Below are positions 10,892 to 22,500 of a DNA stretch of 64,000 nucleotides, piece after piece. Numbering within the stretch: the stretch's first letter is position 1; every line of letters begins with the position of its first letter. The position numbers were made by a program, and so were the translations under genes. Source of the stretch: Pocillopora verrucosa (Eukaryota; Cnidaria; Anthozoa; Scleractinia; Pocilloporidae); contig NC_089316.1 of assembly GCF_036669915.1 (NCBI RefSeq), positions 26,463,325-26,527,324 of the forward strand, in the 5' to 3' direction. Below the pieces are notes generated by a model. It made no database searches, was not told where the DNA came from, and saw only the letters and a list, made by a program, of their open reading frames with translations.

Positions 10892-13800
10892 ATGTCAGTG
10901 GAAAAACTGTTAGATTATTTGGAACCAAAAACTTTCGGCAAAGTTCACTATGTTGTAGTGGTTTTTTGGATCGTAATTGGTGTCATCTTCCTTGTTATAT
11001 TCGCCGACATGGAAAACAGCGAACCCAGGCTTGATTTCCACTGTGGTGGAGCGAAAAGTGAACACATCAACCTCGTCCGGGGAAAATGTTACGATAAATA
11101 CCAGGAGCAGTACAACAAATTCGCTTTGCCTGTCTATGGCTTCGTAATCATGAATTTCGCCCTTATTATATTTGTATGTGTTATCTACTCCCAAATAGTA
11201 AAACCAACAGTCAATCGACTATCGCAAAGCATTCGTAACCATCCAGAGAGACAGTCGCGCAACCAAGAGAACGCATTATCAACGGGATACAAGCTTTTTA
11301 TTGCTTATTGCTGTCAACTATCCACAAGACTTGTTTTAGGAGTTGTTTTCATCATCCTACAAACTCAGTTGCTTTATCCTTTAAAGTTTTCCTCTAAGTT
11401 TCACTGTTATTTAACCGATGGAACCACTCAGCCGAGGAATTCATCTGACAACGCCCAACACTCTACTTTACACGACTGTCACAATCAACGAGCGGTAAAG
11501 AAAACCTCCTGGATGGATGCTGTCCTTGTAGTGAATGGAATTTTTGTCGTTGCCATTCTGATTGAAATCGTCTACATTTTTTTAAGGGCATGCAAAGAAA
11601 GGGATTTCATGCAAAACTCAAAGTTCCAAGCATCTCATCTAAATCCTCCGGAAGAATCTCAGCAGCAAGAAGAAAGAATACAACTTGTAATAAACATCAC
11701 ACATGAACCTGTGCAGCAAGAAGAAAGAACACAACTTGTAACAACCATCGCACATGAGCCTCAGCAGCAAGAAGAAATAACACAACTTGTAACAACCATC
11801 GCACATGAGCCTCAGCAGCAAGAAGAAATAACACAACTTGTAACAAACATCGCACATGAACCTCAGCAGCAAGAAGAAATAACACAACTTGTAACAAACA
11901 TCGCACATGAACCTCAGCAGCTAGAAGAAAGAAGAGAACATGGAACAAACATCCCACAAGAAGTTCACCAGGTAGAAGAAAGTAAAGACGATGATACGAA
12001 CATCCCACATCTGCCAAGCGGGCCTGAACAAATCGTAAAATCACCGCTTCAGGAATTCATCCGCAATACAAAGAAAATGATTATAGACGACACTTATCAA
12101 CCTCCACAACTCCGGTCGCTTTTTCCAAGTCCTCCTGGCAAAGGACACCCACCTAAACACTTGACTCTGGATCAAATTTACACAAACCTTGTTGTTGTAC
12201 CTGACATGGCTGAATATGACTTTACTGAAGACAGACGGAATAACTTGCAAATCTACGCCAGGTCGGGTGAGAAAAACGAAACACCGAGAGGGCCAGAGGA
12301 CATTCTTAATCACGAAAACAAAAACATTTTGATCGTCGGTCGTCCCGGAATCGGAAAGACTCTTAGTTGTACAAAAATTCTCAGAGACTGGGCGTCTAAC
12401 AAAGTATTCCATAAAACACCCGATGACAAAATCCACTGTGATGTTGCTTTTTTCGTCAAATTCAGATTATTCAACGCTGCAACCGACCTTAGTCTTAGGG
12501 AGCTAATGACCCGCTCCACATACTCACCCAGGGATGAGCTAGATGAGCAAGTCTGGAATTACATCCTAGAAAACCCGCAGAAAGTTCTCCTTATTTTCGA
12601 TGGACTTGACGAATTTAAATTTAACTCAGAAATCAGCAAGAAAGATAATGAACCTCAATTCAGAAACAAAGTAGACGAGAAGATGCCCCTCTCCGCGCTT
12701 TATGCCAAACTTACGACTGGAAAACTTCTTAATGGAGCAGCCGTTATAACTACTACAAGACCTACAGCTCTTTCATGCATCGAAAGTATTCCTTTTCACA
12801 AAATCTTCGAGATCCTTGGCTTCTCATCCGAACAAGTCGAAGAATACGTAACCAAATTTGCAGAAGAAGACAAGGAAGCAGGCGACACAGTAAAGCGTCA
12901 CATCACCAGCAACATCAATATCTTATCTCTATGTTACATTCCTGCGAGTTGCTTCATCATTTGCTCAAGTCTTTTTAAGATGGTAAAGTTCCATGCTTCT
13001 AAAGGTCTCAACCTACCAACAAGTTTAACAGACATATACGAGAAAGCTGTAAAAATTTTCTACTTGAGACACACCGAAGAATTTCGCGATAAACATTTCA
13101 CTCGCAAAGACTTTGAATCAAATGATTTGCCCCGCGAAGAAGAAAAGAAATTGGAGAAACTAGAAAAATTGGCATTTGAAGGAATTAAAGAAGGAAGGCT
13201 GATCTTTGGAGCAAACGAAGTACGCGGAATGGAAGACAGCGCTCTATTTCACCGCTTACCCGACCGTGAAGTTGACTCGTTTAGTAGCGAAGGACAGTTC
13301 TGTTTTATTCATCTTACAATGCAGGAGTTTTTCGCTGCAAAGCACCTGACAAACAACATGAGTGAAACAGAATTAAGAAACTTTGTTCAGATGAACATCA
13401 AAGAAGGCAAATGGCAGCTGGTTTTTCAGTTTGTAGCAGGATTAATGAAGAATAAAAAAAACCTACCACGCGAAATTATCACAGACCTTCTTCCTGTGAA
13501 AACTGAAGAAAAAGAAGACGCATACCATAACGTACAGTGCACAGAGAATAAAAAGGAAACGAAAGTGACCTGCTGGCCGACTAGAGACAAACGAGATTTA
13601 GCAGTGACATTGATTAAATGTTTCAACGAAAACAGTAGAATGAAGTCAGAAGCACAGAGAAAACTTCAACAAATTAACTTTAATTATGTAAATATTACTC
13701 GTTGTCACCTCACAGCTGTTGATTGCTCTTCGCTAGTAAATGTAATTAATCTTCAACAAATTTCACATTTAGATTTGACTAGCGATAACATTGGTCCATT

Positions 13801-14215
13801 AGGTTGTTTGGAGATTTGTAAATTGTTAAAATGTAGGGAATCTCAACTGAGCTGGTTAAACCTCACATGGAATCAACTGACAGATGAAGCAGCAAAGTAC
13901 TTAGCTGAAGCCATCAACAACAACAACTGTCAGCTACGCACGTTAGACCTCACATCAAATAACATCTCAGACATTGGAGCACAGCACTTGGCTGAAGCCA
14001 TCAACAACAACAACTGTCAGCTACGCACGTTATACCTCACATTAAATAAAATCTCAGACACTGGAGCACAGCACTTGGCTGAAGCCATCAACAACAACAA
14101 CAACTGTCAGCTACGCACGTTATACCTCTCATACAATAACATCACAGAAGCAGGTGAGCAAAAGGCACATAATTTACTAAGCAATATTCAGTCTAAGTGT
14201 AAGCTATATCTTTAG
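10892..14215 (+). CDS. Four-pass connexin/innexin-like channel domain fused to NACHT and leucine-rich repeats
   Basis: One uninterrupted exon encodes 1,107 residues. Residues 1-235 have large-pore-channel topology. A short N-terminus with KLLD and GKV precedes TM1 (about 19-38). Loop 1 carries Cys51 and Cys66 (DFHC ... GKCYDK). TM2 is about 78-103 and TM3 about 133-163. Loop 2 carries Cys172 and Cys196 (HDC, soon followed by KKT). TM4 is about 208-232. The spacing and words recall connexins, although connexins have three cysteines per loop and this has two. Residues 257-375 are a 17-residue repeat linker. The NACHT has Walker A GRPGIGKT (483-490), Walker B LLIFDGLDE (566-574) and TTRP (620-623). 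The winged-helix end has FCFIHLTMQEFFAAKHL (803-819). Four or five ribonuclease-inhibitor-type LRRs fill about 955-1090. NACHT-LRR proteins are oligomerising innate sensors. A membrane-pore N-terminus in place of a death-fold domain is the odd part; its pore function is inference. Confidence 0.9.
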   Translation: MSVEKLLDYLEPKTFGKVHYVVVVFWIVIGVIFLVIFADMENSEPRLDFHCGGAKSEHINLVRGKCYDKYQEQYNKFALPVYGFVIMNFALIIFVCVIYSQIVKPTVNRLSQSIRNHPERQSRNQENALSTGYKLFIAYCCQLSTRLVLGVVFIILQTQLLYPLKFSSKFHCYLTDGTTQPRNSSDNAQHSTLHDCHNQRAVKKTSWMDAVLVVNGIFVVAILIEIVYIFLRACKERDFMQNSKFQASHLNPPEESQQQEERIQLVINITHEPVQQEERTQLVTTIAHEPQQQEEITQLVTTIAHEPQQQEEITQLVTNIAHEPQQQEEITQLVTNIAHEPQQLEERREHGTNIPQEVHQVEESKDDDTNIPHLPSGPEQIVKSPLQEFIRNTKKMIIDDTYQPPQLRSLFPSPPGKGHPPKHLTLDQIYTNLVVVPDMAEYDFTEDRRNNLQIYARSGEKNETPRGPEDILNHENKNILIVGRPGIGKTLSCTKILRDWASNKVFHKTPDDKIHCDVAFFVKFRLFNAATDLSLRELMTRSTYSPRDELDEQVWNYILENPQKVLLIFDGLDEFKFNSEISKKDNEPQFRNKVDEKMPLSALYAKLTTGKLLNGAAVITTTRPTALSCIESIPFHKIFEILGFSSEQVEEYVTKFAEEDKEAGDTVKRHITSNINILSLCYIPASCFIICSSLFKMVKFHASKGLNLPTSLTDIYEKAVKIFYLRHTEEFRDKHFTRKDFESNDLPREEEKKLEKLEKLAFEGIKEGRLIFGANEVRGMEDSALFHRLPDREVDSFSSEGQFCFIHLTMQEFFAAKHLTNNMSETELRNFVQMNIKEGKWQLVFQFVAGLMKNKKNLPREIITDLLPVKTEEKEDAYHNVQCTENKKETKVTCWPTRDKRDLAVTLIKCFNENSRMKSEAQRKLQQINFNYVNITRCHLTAVDCSSLVNVINLQQISHLDLTSDNIGPLGCLEICKLLKCRESQLSWLNLTWNQLTDEAAKYLAEAINNNNCQLRTLDLTSNNISDIGAQHLAEAINNNNCQLRTLYLTLNKISDTGAQHLAEAINNNNNCQLRTLYLSYNNITEAGEQKAHNLLSNIQSKCKLYL
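11660..12016 (+). repeat. Seven 51-bp coding minisatellite units
   Basis: Units begin at 11660, 11711, 11762, 11813, 11864, 11915 and 11966 and encode variants of QQQEEITQLVTNIAHEP. The third to fifth are almost identical, while the outer ones are diverged. The unit is in frame and acidic, and probably forms an extended or helical linker between the membrane part and the NACHT. Confidence 0.95.
13900..14130 (+). repeat. Near-identical 84/87-bp leucine-rich repeat units
   Basis: Successive LRR codon blocks containing AEAINNNNCQLRTL are almost identical at DNA level. The last has one extra AAC codon. This indicates recent unit duplication or gene conversion. Confidence 0.9.
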
Positions 14216-14952
14216 GCCTCAGCAATTCCAATTAAAAACTAAAAAGAAATTATTAGAACCACTTACTATTCAAAATAACTGTGAGGTAACCAGCTCAGTG
14301 ATAATTACAGCCCAACAACTCAAATCGTGAATGAAAGCAAACTTACTCTGTGAAGCGCTCAGAGCAGCGAGATTATTTGAACCGGATCGAAATGAAGGAA
14401 AATGAACCAATGAACATGTTTATTGAGAACAAACGATGTCAATCTTTTTTTTTTTTATACACGAACCAATAACATTGAAGTAAAAAACACAAAGCTTCCC
14501 GCAGAGAAAACAATCAAACCTCGGACCTCTGAGGAAGCTTTTTCATTTCATGATTGGTTAGTTTCGATCCTAAATTCTCTTCATGCTTCTGTATGTTTTG
14601 ATCGCTTGAGAGTTTTGTGTGAGATTTTAAGCGGATTAGATTAGTGAATACACCACAGTTTACCTGGTAGTATACCAGGTTTTCTTTTTTTCATTTCTCG
14701 TGTTTTCAACAATTTTTTTTTTGATTAAAGCGAACCGGTTCAAGTAGTTTCGCTTTTCTGGCAAAATATCAAAAAAAGATATGAAACCACATTATAAATC
14801 AGATCACATTGCTTTCAGACAGACCCTAAGCAAGGCCTTTTAGTAGATTTTTGGTGTGAGATTTACATAACATTTAAACAATTTGACTCAGGGAGGTTTC
14901 TGCATTTGTTGTAAATATTAATGTAATTTATGTACATATTTATTTTTTTCAT

Positions 14953-14958
14953 AATAAA
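14953..14958 (+). terminator. Possible poly(A) signal AATAAA for the NACHT gene
   Basis: This canonical hexamer lies about 740 bp past the stop. An ATTAAA at 14231-14236 is much closer to the stop and is an alternative. Confidence 0.35.
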
Positions 14959-14999
14959 TTTTGTAAACCAAATTGAACTTTGTGTTGAGATACATTTGG

Positions 15000-15150
15000 C
15001 CTCAATTGTTAGACACATATCCTTGTAAAGAAGTTATGAGAATTTGGTGCTAGATCAAGATAGCAAATTCTACCTGATAGGTTTGAGTATTCTCATTTCC
15101 TGTTTTCTGGATAATGCATGGATGTCATAAGGAGAAATTGTGGGGTTTTT
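15000..15150 (+). mobile_element. Repeat family 3 copy, partial
   Basis: It shares the TTTGAGTATTCTCATT stretch and flanking sequence with the fuller copy at 21.4-21.6 kb. Its ends are not clear. Confidence 0.5.
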
Positions 15151-15559
15151 AATTTCTGGGGGGAGGGGGGGAAGGGGTTGATTGGCTGGCCTTATGAAAT
15201 TTAGTATTACCCATTGCCTTACCAACAAATGCACAATTGTTTGTATGATCATTGCTTCTTTAATTTTACATAAAAACCAATAAAATTATTTCAGAGTAAA
15301 ATGAAGTACAACAACTGTGAACATTAATCACAACACATATGGCAACTCCCTATAAAAGTGGCCCCACTATTGATTAAGAATTCTACACAGAGTGAAAAAG
15401 AGAAGTTTTAGTTGAGGAGTAAACACATAACTCCATAGACAGTTGTTTTACAGTACTTGGTAAGTTAAAAATTCTTCTATAATCTGAGGGGAACAAATTA
15501 TCCCAGTTTAAATTGGCACTCCCAGTGAGACAAGTCCCTACAACAGTTCCCGGTGATGC

Positions 15560-15935
15560 TTTAAAACCAGAAGAGTGACCAGCATCTAATTTCTCCTTAG
15601 AGTAATACTGGTGAATCATCCATCAAGATCATGAGAATTAAGAAAATGATCACCATCCAAAGAAGCTTCAATTGTTAAACAAATTCTCTATTGTAAGGAG
15701 AAATTCTGTCTTGGTCTTTAAAGTTTAAACTGTAAGAGTGACTAGCATCTAATTTCTCCTTACAGTAATACTGCTCAATCATCCGTTAAGATGAAGAGAA
15801 TAAAGAAAATGATCACCAACCAGAGAAGCTTCGATTGTTAAACAAATTCTTCTTGTCAGCACCTTCGGAAATGTAGAGAGAACAGTGAGGAGAATATGCA
15901 TACTGATGTTAGGGTGTAAAGGGTGTTTAATTCTA
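15560..15935 (-). mobile_element. Repeat family 2, two partial copies in tandem
   Basis: Two reverse-oriented copies follow one another, both containing a segment like GAAAATGATCACCA. The second runs to GTTAGGGTGTAAAG at its right end. Confidence 0.65.
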
Positions 15936-16224
15936 CCCAGAGCAATGTTCCTCCTATTGAACTTGGCGAGTGATTTGGACCTCCGACTTCTCACAAGGAT
16001 CCAATTTGTTTGAAGACACAGGAACCTTGTGTTTGTCCTATCATCTGATCAAATCAACTGTTCACCATATCTCTCTGAAGATCTCAATTATCAATTCTCC
16101 CTACTATCTGTCCTACATCTGAGCTGATTTTAGCTCTGAGAATTTGGTTTTAAATCAAGCAATACCCCAGAGTTGATATTTGTCTTTCTTCTAGTCCCCT
16201 TTCTGCTTAAAAATTGGTCATTTC

Positions 16225-16447
16225 TAGGTGTGAAAATGTAAACCCATTTACTCATGAGATCTAACAAGTCATTCTCCTCACTGTCTGTGGTAGAATTCTT
16301 ATGATGTTAGTTCAGAGAATTTGGAATAGGATCACCTAATAATCCCCTAATTGATATTTTTCTTTATTCTCATCACAAGTCTGCTTGATATTCTATTGAT
16401 ATTGTTAGGAGAAATTCTGTCTTAGTCACTCATGGGAGTTAAGGGTT
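16225..16447 (-). mobile_element. MITE family 1 copy
   Basis: A reverse copy ending CATGGGAGTTAAGGGTTAA. The left end is diverged. Confidence 0.6.
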
Positions 16448-16558
16448 AAAAAAGGAAATGCAACAGGGACTTCATTCTCAAATGTGCCACCATTACCACA
16501 CAAACTCCTCTGAATATACAATAAAATTACTACTAGTAAATTGTTTTAGATGTCTGTG

Positions 16559-19500
16559 TTAGCATTTGTGACTCAAAGCTACTTTTTCATCCTGGACAGC
16601 AGCAAATCTTTTCAGACGCTTGCTAGACTTCTTGGTGCTCAATTTAATTCTTTTCCTTTGAGTAGTTGCAGCATCTGGGGCTACCTTGTGAAGAGAATCT
16701 TTCTTCACACATGGTTTGAAAGGCAAGGTATTGGTGCCGACAGAGATAAAACTAGCCCTGTCTTCCTCAACTGCCTCCGTGGTTGTTGTATCAAAGAGTT
16801 TGTTTTTATCTACAGGTTTGCCTTTGTTCCCTTTGACATGACTTGTACTACCACAAGTACTGGAACTATCAAATGTCTTACTTTGTAAGTCTTTGTGCAC
16901 ATATGAACCCATTGACACTGCTGATGGTGATGGAGACTGATAAATGTGGCGCACTACAGAATTACAGCAATCAAGGTCACATTTCAGCCCACATTTGTCA
17001 TTTCCAAAAGGACACAACTTTCTCACTACTTTAGTGATGCAACAGGAATCTTCATCACTATCCTCCTTGTTCTCTGCAACTGAAAAATTCACAACTGATG
17101 TGGACTCTCTTCCTTCAGTCCTCACAGAAATGATGCAAGATTCTGCTTCCACAAAATCCATAACTGCTTTTGGTGTTGTTGAGGACAAATCCTGTTTTAC
17201 TTCTCGGAAACATGCTCTTCTCGGCACCTTACCACATTGTGCAGATCTTGTGTTAGGGAGAACTGGTGCTGATCTGTCGACATTAGCTTCACTGTCAAAA
17301 GGTTCCTTATCTGTTTTCACTGCCTTAACAAACTCAACACTTGCATCTGATGAACAATCAGATTCTATAGATTCTTTACCAATTAGTTCAAATTCATTTT
17401 GAAGATTTTCCCTCGCTGACCCTGTGATAAGACCAGAGAGAGTAAGAAGAAAACTAGATGTCATCGATGATGTTGAAGCAAAACTGTCACCAAGGTGAAG
17501 GCCACTAAAGTCAGGAGTTTCTTGAAGTTCTATTGTACGTTCTCCTTTTTGTTCAATTGTTTCGTCTTCATCATCTGATCTTTGAAGGGAAATTCTGAGA
17601 CGTTTCCTCATAGGAGATGATCCCATGTTAGGCTTCTTCACAACAGTATCTTCAGGTAAAGGTGTCTCTCTTCTGCAGTTTAACTCATTTCTGATCTCAG
17701 CAAGAGGAGGTTCGTCATCTGACACTGAACACACATTGACTTCACAGTCTTCTGTTGGTGATTCCCATGCATCATCATCATTATCGTCATGGCTTAAATA
17801 GTTCATGGAATGATCCCCTATTTGTCTTTGCCGCGTACTCAATTGAGGCTCACTATGTCCACATACATGACAATGCCATTCTCCGGGGGATTTCTTCCAG
17901 CGTTGACACTTCAGATGGGTGCCAGTTTGGCCACAGGTGTCACACAAACGCAGGCGCCATTTTCTGAAATTAGAGCAGCAATACTGTAAATGTATTGAGC
18001 CCTCCAAGCAAAAAACATTTCCATGGCAACCACAAGTTTAAAACAATTTTGGCAACTAAATTTACGGTGAAAGTTGCCCAATTGGTGACCTGTGTTTTGT
18101 GGAAAAGAAGCAGGCTCTAACATTGCATGTTACTGATCTTAAGTTGAAGTAAACTGATGAACCTTTAACATCAAACAACCACATTGCTTACTTCAAAGGT
18201 TTGTAGTGTGCTCAGCCATTTTTCAACCATACAATATTACACAAAGTGTTCCCATAGTTCCATCATTTTTTTTTTCCTCTGTTGACTAAATTTCATCTCT
18301 GAAGGTTGTTTTCTGTTTTTTTTAAGGTGCCAAATGGTATGTTTGAAATACCTTGAGCTTGGAATACTGATATAATGTAAAATACAAAAGGTTCCCCAAA
18401 AATCCACTGCTTTAGCTTTACATGGAGCAATGTTGGTATCTGAGCAACTGGCCACCTACCCCTCCCCTACCCCAATAACAGTCAACTGATAACTATTTAG
18501 GGTTATAGATAGGTTATGGGAGGTAGGTGTCCAGTTGCTTAGGTACTGTCATTGATTGCTAATAGACTAATCCAATGGCTCTTGACTGCACTATTTTCAA
18601 TGAAAGTTTTAAATCAAAGTAGAATTTTCAATGTATAATACAACACTAAAAACAAGAGAATTTTAGTGTTTTATACCCAGATGTTTCCTTATACTCTCTG
18701 CCATTGGGACAGACACAGTTCTTTGCATCACAGCGACTGTACTGAAAAAGAAGGTCAACAAAGGCATCTTCTGTTTCCCAACTAGCATCCCTGTAAAGAA
18801 TTTTACAAAAATATCCTTTGTCAGTTTTCCAACACTAATAGCAGATTTTCAGGGACTAATGCTCACAATAAATGAATTTGGTAGACTATAACCAAAGATC
18901 CCTGTAGCACACAATCACCATTTTTTCCCCGACATCATCGAAAAGGAGGGCTTACTCATTTTCTATGCATTTGGAATCTTTTACATAAAATAATCCATTC
19001 TGTCCTTTAATATATTATGTGAACATTCACTTCTCTGACATGAAATTAATCTGAGATCATTTCAACCCTTCCACTACCAAGATCTCAGTAGTAATTCTCT
19101 TTAGTGTATGTCATACAATTCTGTTGATGTTGTCTTGACGAATTTGGTATTAGATCAACTAATGATCCTTAAATTAATATTTTTCTTTATTCTCATCTCT
19201 TGTCTGCTTGATATTGTACTGATGTTATAAACCAACATTCTGTCTCAGTCACCCATGAGAGTTAACCCTTTAACTCCCATGAGTGACCAGGACAGAATTT
19301 CTCCTCACACCATCCATACAATATCAAGCAGACAAGTGATGAGAATAAAGAGAAATGTAAATTAGGAGATTATTAGTTAATCCAAACACAAATTCTCAGC
19401 ACTAAAATCATAGGAATTGTATGGCAGTCTTTTAGGGGAATTACTAATGAGATCTTGGGAGTGAAAGGGTTGATAAACAGGTTAACTAAAACTTACTGAT

Positions 19501-22500
19501 CAGGTATGAAAATTCCCATTCGCTTCATTTCTTCTTGAAATTCTTCCAAATTATTGCAAACTGGGCAACGGAAGTAATACAACCCACTTGACTTTGCATG
19601 TTTCTACAGGAAAAATATTGAAAAGCTATAAGTATGATCATAAATTGAACAAAACATTTCCCAGAAAAGGTGTCTTAGCATATCATTACTCCATTTGAAT
19701 TTAAAGGTTTTAAGTTGCAGATGTATCCCAGGGTGGTAAAATGGTTAAATACTCATATAATTGTGTTTTTTCCTTGGTGACAATCTGAACTTCCATCGCA
19801 TCTAGATTGTGTAACAAGCTACAGTTATTCATATACAGATAGATTTTTTTCTAATGAGTAATTCTGCCAGGATCATTTGAAAATCAAAGTGATTCTTTGG
19901 TGGCCTTGTCAATCAATGATGTCCAAACAAAAAAACAACAACAACTTGACGAAAATATGGAGTTTGGTAATAAGTTGTGAAAATTATAATTTGGAAAAAA
20001 ATTGGAAAAAAAAGGATTTTTCTGTACCTGAAGACATTTGTTGTGAAACCATGTCCTTCTACAGCAAGGTGTGACGAGGGGAATATCATAAACAGGTGAC
20101 TTATTCTTCTGTTCTATTTCACACAAACAGATTGGACAGGTTTGGTTTCTTTTTAATGCCACATCCTGGGTTGGGCGATGATGCCGACAAAAAGAACTGT
20201 GGTGTAACACAAAGGGAAAAAATATGGTAAATATTATTATTGATGCTACATTTAGTAATCAACATTCACAACAATCATCACAATTATCTTTTTGGTATCT
20301 CATGGTAGTAAGGGCCAGTCACACTTGTTTTATTTGTTATTTACAGAATGGAACAAGACCATTAATAATCAGGACCAGTGAAACTATTTGCCATTTCAAA
20401 AATGCTATCTTAAGAATTTTAGTGTAATTTAAGTCAGAAAACTGAGACTTTGCAGTTTTTTGGTAGCTCTGTTTTATTAACCTTTTAACTCCCAGAAGTG
20501 ATCAACATGAAACTTCTCCCAATAATATCCTTACATTATCCAGCAAACAGGTAATGAGAATATTCAAACTTATCAGTTAGAAGTTGTTATCTTGATCGAC
20601 CAAAAAAAAAAAAAAGTTTGGGATACAGGTGAACAAGAATTTCGAAAGTATTCACAAATTCTATCGCTCTGACGAAGGGCTAACACTCGAAACGTCAGCT
20701 TTTTTACCCTTTACGGTAGCTAATTTACGTTTTCAACCCAGTTGTTAACACTAAATTACCTGCTTCACAAATTACAGGCTGTAAAATGAAATCGCTTGAC
20801 TCTTAGTTGGGTTTTTTTTTTTATCAGGAACAGATCTTTGGATAACGCTTGTTATCGGGAATACACAGACGCCGTGGAGATGCTAAGGCGAATGTGACAA
20901 AAAAGTCGGCTTTGTTTGGGCCTCTTGTTATGCAAAATGGTTTTAAAGTGTGATCTACTAATGAGCTTCACTAAACGCGTTTGCGTTTGCGTGGACACGC
21001 GTTAAGTTCAAAACGCCAACGCGTTGGCTCTGCGTGGGGAACACGTTGAGCGGTTCGCTTATCTTCAAGAGGTACTGTAACACCATGTTCTCATTACTAA
21101 TTTACAAGGAAATGTGTAGCAGCCTGAGAGGAGAATTAATCATTTGATCTTGGGAGTTAAAAGGGTTAACCTTGGTGTAGTTATTCTTAAAAATCTTAAG
21201 TTGTTATTCACTTTTTTTTTTCCAAGTCCTAGATTTTTCAGACAGGACTAGCCTCAAAATCACCTATGGATGAGGCAACCTTTAAAGACAGTCATTATTA
21301 ATATCATTAACTTATCCATTAAATGCCACTGACAGTGTTCATCAAATTTTGGCCTTTCTGATGCAGAGTTTCTTTCAAAAAGTTAAGCTATTTTACTGAA
21401 ATCACAAGCAACAATTACATGTTTAACCCTTCAATTCCCAAGATCTGATTGTTAATTCTCTCTGCTCTCCTCTATTTCCATGTGAATAAGTTACAAGAAT
21501 TTGGTGTTAGATCAAGAGAACAACTTCAACCTGATACATTTGAGTATTCTCATTACCTGTTGGTGGATAATAAAAGGATATTGTAGAGAGGAGTTACTTA
21601 TTAATCACTTCTAGGGGTTTAAGGGTTAAAAACCCCTTACTAACCCCATTAAAATTCCGTATTGTAAGTCATGGACTGGGTATTTTCCGCTTGGATTTAT
21701 GGCTCAAGTGCAAAGCAAAAGAAGGTTATTACCACTGAAAATCAACTCACTTAAAGGTATCAAAAAACTGAAACAGAGCTCCATTCTCTTTTCCACATTT
21801 ATAGTGGAAAGTTTCACGACATCCTCCCTCACAACAGCCAATAGAGGCACCCAGCTTCCTGCAGAAACTGCATCTCTGCAAAGAAATGAGCCAAACTAAA
21901 CAATACCATAAAGACAATTAATATAAATAGTCATTGGAAAATATAAGATAATTCATCACGAGCAGCTCAGCAGGCTCTTCTGGTCAGTGGTCAATCTCAC
22001 AGGTACAGGCTCATATCAAATACTTCAGCTGCACCAGTGACAGATGGAAATAAGTTCAGTGAGCAGCTAAAAAACATTGCACATCCCTTTCACTTAAACA
22101 TTCAAAAATTCATAAATTCACTCCTTACAATTCTTATCATTTGAGTTTGAAAAAATTGGTTTTGAATCAACCAATAATCCCCTAATTGATGTTTTGTTTG
22201 TAAGGAGAAGTTCTATCTTGATCACTCTACAAAGTTAAAGGGTCAAACAACTGCATTATGAGAGAAACTACAAAAAAATTATCATTAGATGTGTGTTATT
22301 CTGTATCTTTAATTGAAAATCAAGGCTATCAACAAAACAGTTCAGTGGCCCAGGATGGAGACTTGAGTGTCTGTATCTGACAAATAAGTGACCAGGACTG
22401 TTTTTGGAATTTTAGATTTCTAAAGGCTGGTTTCGCAGGCGACAGAATTGGAATCCAAGTCATAGTTAGAACTGTAAGAGGGTTTTCACTGAATCATAAG

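Larger units (their letters stand above)
14216..16558. other. Intergenic region, mostly old interspersed repeats
   Basis: No gene is recognised. Decayed repeat copies lie near 15000-15150 (family 3), 15560-15935 (family 2) and 16225-16447 (family 1). Confidence 0.6.

Noticed and set aside
11639-12044. Two minus-strand frames with repeated hydrophobic blocks
   Set aside because: They are the reverse complement of the 51-bp repeat in the NACHT gene; the periodic pattern is a shadow of that repeat.
16944-17402. 152-codon plus-strand frame
   Set aside because: It lies antisense to the large last exon of the PHF7-like gene and has no start context or family motif.
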